64,000 bases of DNA from Bacteroidia bacterium (GTDB lineage Bacteria; Bacteroidota; Bacteroidia; Flavobacteriales; Flavobacteriaceae), in NCBI GenBank assembly GCA_030430385.1, contig JAUIFO010000001.1, positions 62,001-126,000 on the forward strand, given 5' to 3'. Below, piece by piece: positions 62,349-64,000 of this stretch. The notes beneath the pieces were generated by a model. That model worked only from the letters and a program-made list of their open reading frames with translations. It searched no databases and was not told where the DNA came from. Each line of letters starts with the position of its first letter. Position 1 is the stretch's first letter. Made by a program: the position numbers and the translations under genes.

Positions 62349-62645
62349 TTATATTCTAATACCTACTGGTAACATCTTTTTGTATTTTCTGTGTCGTCTA
62401 ATAAATTTAGCAATTTCAGGACTAGTAGGAACAACACTTATATTTCGATCTGCTATATTTTCAAAAACTAAAGTCAGAAATTCTTCAGAAAATTCTTCAG
62501 ATTTTATAGCATCTGGAATGATTAGTTTGGTTAAGAAAATTTTTCGATCTTGGAGAGCGTACTCAATTTTAGCAAGTTCATTATCTACCTTAAGTTCAAA
62601 TTGACGTAAAAAGTCATTGTCAGTCAGTTCTGCTGCTTCAATCAT
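62349..62645 (-). CDS. Small degenerate GNAT-like (YjdJ-type) protein
   Basis: 98 residues. The order LAKIEYALQDRKIFLTKLIIP (about 24-44) then ISVVPTSPEIAKFIRRHRKYK (about 74-94) follows the layout of small YjdJ-type N-acetyltransferases (PF14542), which end in a V-P-x-C-P-x-V-x-x-Y-I-x-R-H-P-x-Y pattern. The expected acetyl-CoA phosphate loop (R-G-x-G-x-A) is replaced by KSEEFSEE, so activity is doubtful. It is small, monocistronic, and has a possible -7 box TAAATTTG at 62711-62718. It may be a decayed enzyme or a family member with another role. Confidence 0.55.
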   Translation of the reverse strand: MIEAAELTDNDFLRQFELKVDNELAKIEYALQDRKIFLTKLIIPDAIKSEEFSEEFLTLVFENIADRNISVVPTSPEIAKFIRRHRKYKKMLPVGIRI

Positions 62646-62710
62646 AATAATTTCGTATTTAATTCAATGGTTGGTAGGGTAGAACTATAGATTTATATAG
62701 TTTTGTATTG

Positions 62711-62718
62711 CAAATTTA
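62711..62718 (-). promoter_or_regulatory. Possible -7 box of the GNAT-like gene
   Basis: The - strand reads TAAATTTG (TAnnTTTG) about 65 bases before the ATG. No TTG lies at the expected distance. Confidence 0.4.
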
Positions 62719-62761
62719 CAAAAAATTAACAAACATTAAAAACCAACGATCTTAAACCCTT

Positions 62762-63424
62762 ATGAATCAGGAATACATACATGTTTATTTAATGCCAGGA
62801 ATGGCTGCAAATCCTTCCATTTTTGAATACATTAAACTTCCTGAAGATCAATTTAAAATACATTGGCTAGAATGGTTTATACCTGAACCTAAGGAATCTC
62901 TGGAATCTTATGCCAAACGTATGATTTCTAAAATTGAACATGACAACATTGTGTTGTTAGGTGTGTCCTTTGGTGGGATTTTAGTTCAGGAAATGAGTAA
63001 ACACATGTCGTTGCGGAAACTTTTTGTTGTGTCTAGTGTCAAATCTAAACACGAGCTTCCTAAACGTATGAAATTAATGAAAGTAACAAAAGCGTATAAA
63101 CTATTACCAACGCAATTGGTTAGTAGTATTGATGTTTTAGCAACTTACACGTTTGGTGAAACTATTACTAAGCGCATAGAACTTTATAAAAAATACTTAT
63201 CTGTAAATGATAAGCGTTATTTAGATTGGGCGATTGAAAATGTAATAGAATGGAACCAAGATAGTCCAAACCTTGACGCTATTTACATTCATGGTGATAA
63301 AGATGCTGTTTTTCCTCATTCTTGTCAGGGAAATTGTATCATTATTAAAGGTGGCTCACATATTATGATTATTAACAAGTATAAATGGTTTAATGAAAAT
63401 TTGCCTAAACTAATCTTAAATTAG
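62762..63424 (+). CDS. Alpha/beta hydrolase
   Basis: 220 residues. YLMPGMAANPSIFEYIKLPED (about 9-29) is the first strand with the oxyanion region. The nucleophile elbow is VLLGVSFGGILVQEM near 60 (G-V-S-F-G-G). The catalytic Asp is probably in YIHGDKDAVFP near 178 and the His in IKGGSHIMIINKY near 200. There is no signal peptide, so it acts in the cytoplasm. The substrate is unknown. It is followed by the lytic transglycosylase gene, 46 bases away. Confidence 0.85.
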   Translation: MNQEYIHVYLMPGMAANPSIFEYIKLPEDQFKIHWLEWFIPEPKESLESYAKRMISKIEHDNIVLLGVSFGGILVQEMSKHMSLRKLFVVSSVKSKHELPKRMKLMKVTKAYKLLPTQLVSSIDVLATYTFGETITKRIELYKKYLSVNDKRYLDWAIENVIEWNQDSPNLDAIYIHGDKDAVFPHSCQGNCIIIKGGSHIMIINKYKWFNENLPKLILN

Positions 63425-63470
63425 ATTTGAAACCATTTGTTATATTTTATACATTTATAAAAAAAGATAT

Positions 63471-64000
63471 ATGAAGACTATAAAAAATATTTTAGCAACC
63501 GTAGGTGTTATCTGTATTTCAGGACTTTTCATTTTTTCTGTTCAGAAGGCACCTGTTGAAGAAACAGATGATAATACTGTAAATGATACTAACGATTCAA
63601 GACCTGTAAAGGATTATAATGTATATGCATTGTCTGTTCCCGATTATTTAGAATTTGCTGGTGAAAAAGTACCATTAGATAATCCAGATATTTTAGAACG
63701 AATGGATAGAGAGCTGCTCGTAAATACGTATTGGCAATCTAACGGATTGTTAATGTATAAACGATCGGCAAAGTATTTTCCTATCATTGAACCAATCTTA
63801 AAAAAACATGGTATTCCTGATGACTTTAAATATTTGGCTGTAATTGAAAGCGGACTTACCAATGTTGTGTCGCCTGCAGGAGCGACTGGTGTTTGGCAAA
63901 TAATGAAAGCTACAGGCCGAGAAAATGGTTTAGAAGTTAATGCTAATGTCGATGAGCGTTATCATTTAGAAATGGCTACTGAAGTTGCCTGCAAGTATTT
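63471..64000 (+). CDS. Lytic transglycosylase, MltD-like (cut by the window end)
   Basis: The first 176 residues are present, from the ATG at 63471. A membrane anchor or signal is at about 5-25 (ILATVGVICISGLFIF), an acidic linker follows, and then an SLT domain. FKYLAVIESGLTNVVSPAGATGVWQIM holds the catalytic Glu in the AVIESGL motif. The enzyme cleaves peptidoglycan strands to 1,6-anhydro ends. In full-length family members LysM repeats usually follow; that part is outside the window. A TTG at 63427 with TACATTTA at 63450-63457 may be its promoter. Confidence 0.88.
   Translation, partial: MKTIKNILATVGVICISGLFIFSVQKAPVEETDDNTVNDTNDSRPVKDYNVYALSVPDYLEFAGEKVPLDNPDILERMDRELLVNTYWQSNGLLMYKRSAKYFPIIEPILKKHGIPDDFKYLAVIESGLTNVVSPAGATGVWQIMKATGRENGLEVNANVDERYHLEMATEVACKY

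Noticed and set aside
1..64000. tRNA, rRNA, CRISPR arrays, transposases, prophage genes
   Set aside because: Looked for by eye on both strands; no cloverleaf-like end, repeat-spacer pattern or mobile-element protein was found.

Overview
This window reads as chromosomal DNA of a marine or psychrotolerant member of the Flavobacteriaceae (Bacteroidota). The evidence is: low GC by eye; promoters of the Bacteroidota type (TTG, about 19 bases, TAnnTTTG) ahead of rpmE2, mtaB and a lipoprotein gene; lipoproteins whose lipobox Cys is followed by Ser/Asp runs; a type IX secretion sorting domain on an exported nuclease; LytS/LytTR signalling; split DUF4331 genes; and a TonB-dependent receptor. The genus cannot be fixed from the sequence. 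I saw no tRNA, rRNA, CRISPR array, transposase, integrase or phage gene, so most of the window looks like ordinary core genome.

Layout. Bases 1-3855 (+) hold a signalling cluster: the end of a DUF2141 protein, an exported TPR-like protein, a LytS-type histidine kinase with a C-terminal 2TM domain, a free 2TM protein, a DUF2306 membrane protein and a LytTR response regulator. A LETM1-like protein faces them. Bases 5205-10055 (+) form an uptake-like operon: two DUF4331 halves, a TPR lipoprotein and a TonB-dependent receptor. Facing it are SodC, an ECF sigma factor and its anti-sigma factor. Bases 12495-16057 carry CBS-domain and glutamate-cysteine-ligase-like proteins plus an aspartoacylase-like hydrolase. 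A ten-Asp-box sortilin-like protein, a small membrane protein and a YdeI-like protein follow.

Bases 21064-26474 carry an M28 peptidase, a fused trehalose-6-phosphate synthase/phosphatase and a divergent GH15 hydrolase, which suggests a trehalose synthesis and breakdown pair. Bases 28430-34318 are a fatty-acid beta-oxidation operon (MarR regulator, FadN-type multifunctional enzyme, thiolase, acyl-CoA dehydrogenase) with a perfect 30-bp palindrome at its promoter. A long-chain acyl-CoA ligase lies nearby (35011-36786). purL (36886-40662) contains an in-frame 59-bp palindromic repeat. Next come a T9SS-exported endonuclease I, an RsmB-like rRNA methyltransferase, a lipoprotein with a possible His/Cys protease-like dyad, a second ECF sigma cluster, an MsbA-like ABC exporter coupled to a phosphohexomutase, and a GT2 glycosyltransferase.

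Bases 53224-64000 carry rpmE2 (zinc-free L31), a GlmU-like protein, a PD40 propeller protein, a three-gene ABC-like operon (atypical ATPase, unknown polytopic membrane protein, family 5 solute-binding lipoprotein), mtaB, small lipoproteins, a degenerate GNAT protein, an alpha/beta hydrolase and the start of an MltD-like lytic transglycosylase.

The most unusual items are the repeat inside purL, the atypical ABC operon, the GCS2-CBS/deacylase pair, the MarR palindrome and the lipoprotein with the His/Cys dyad.
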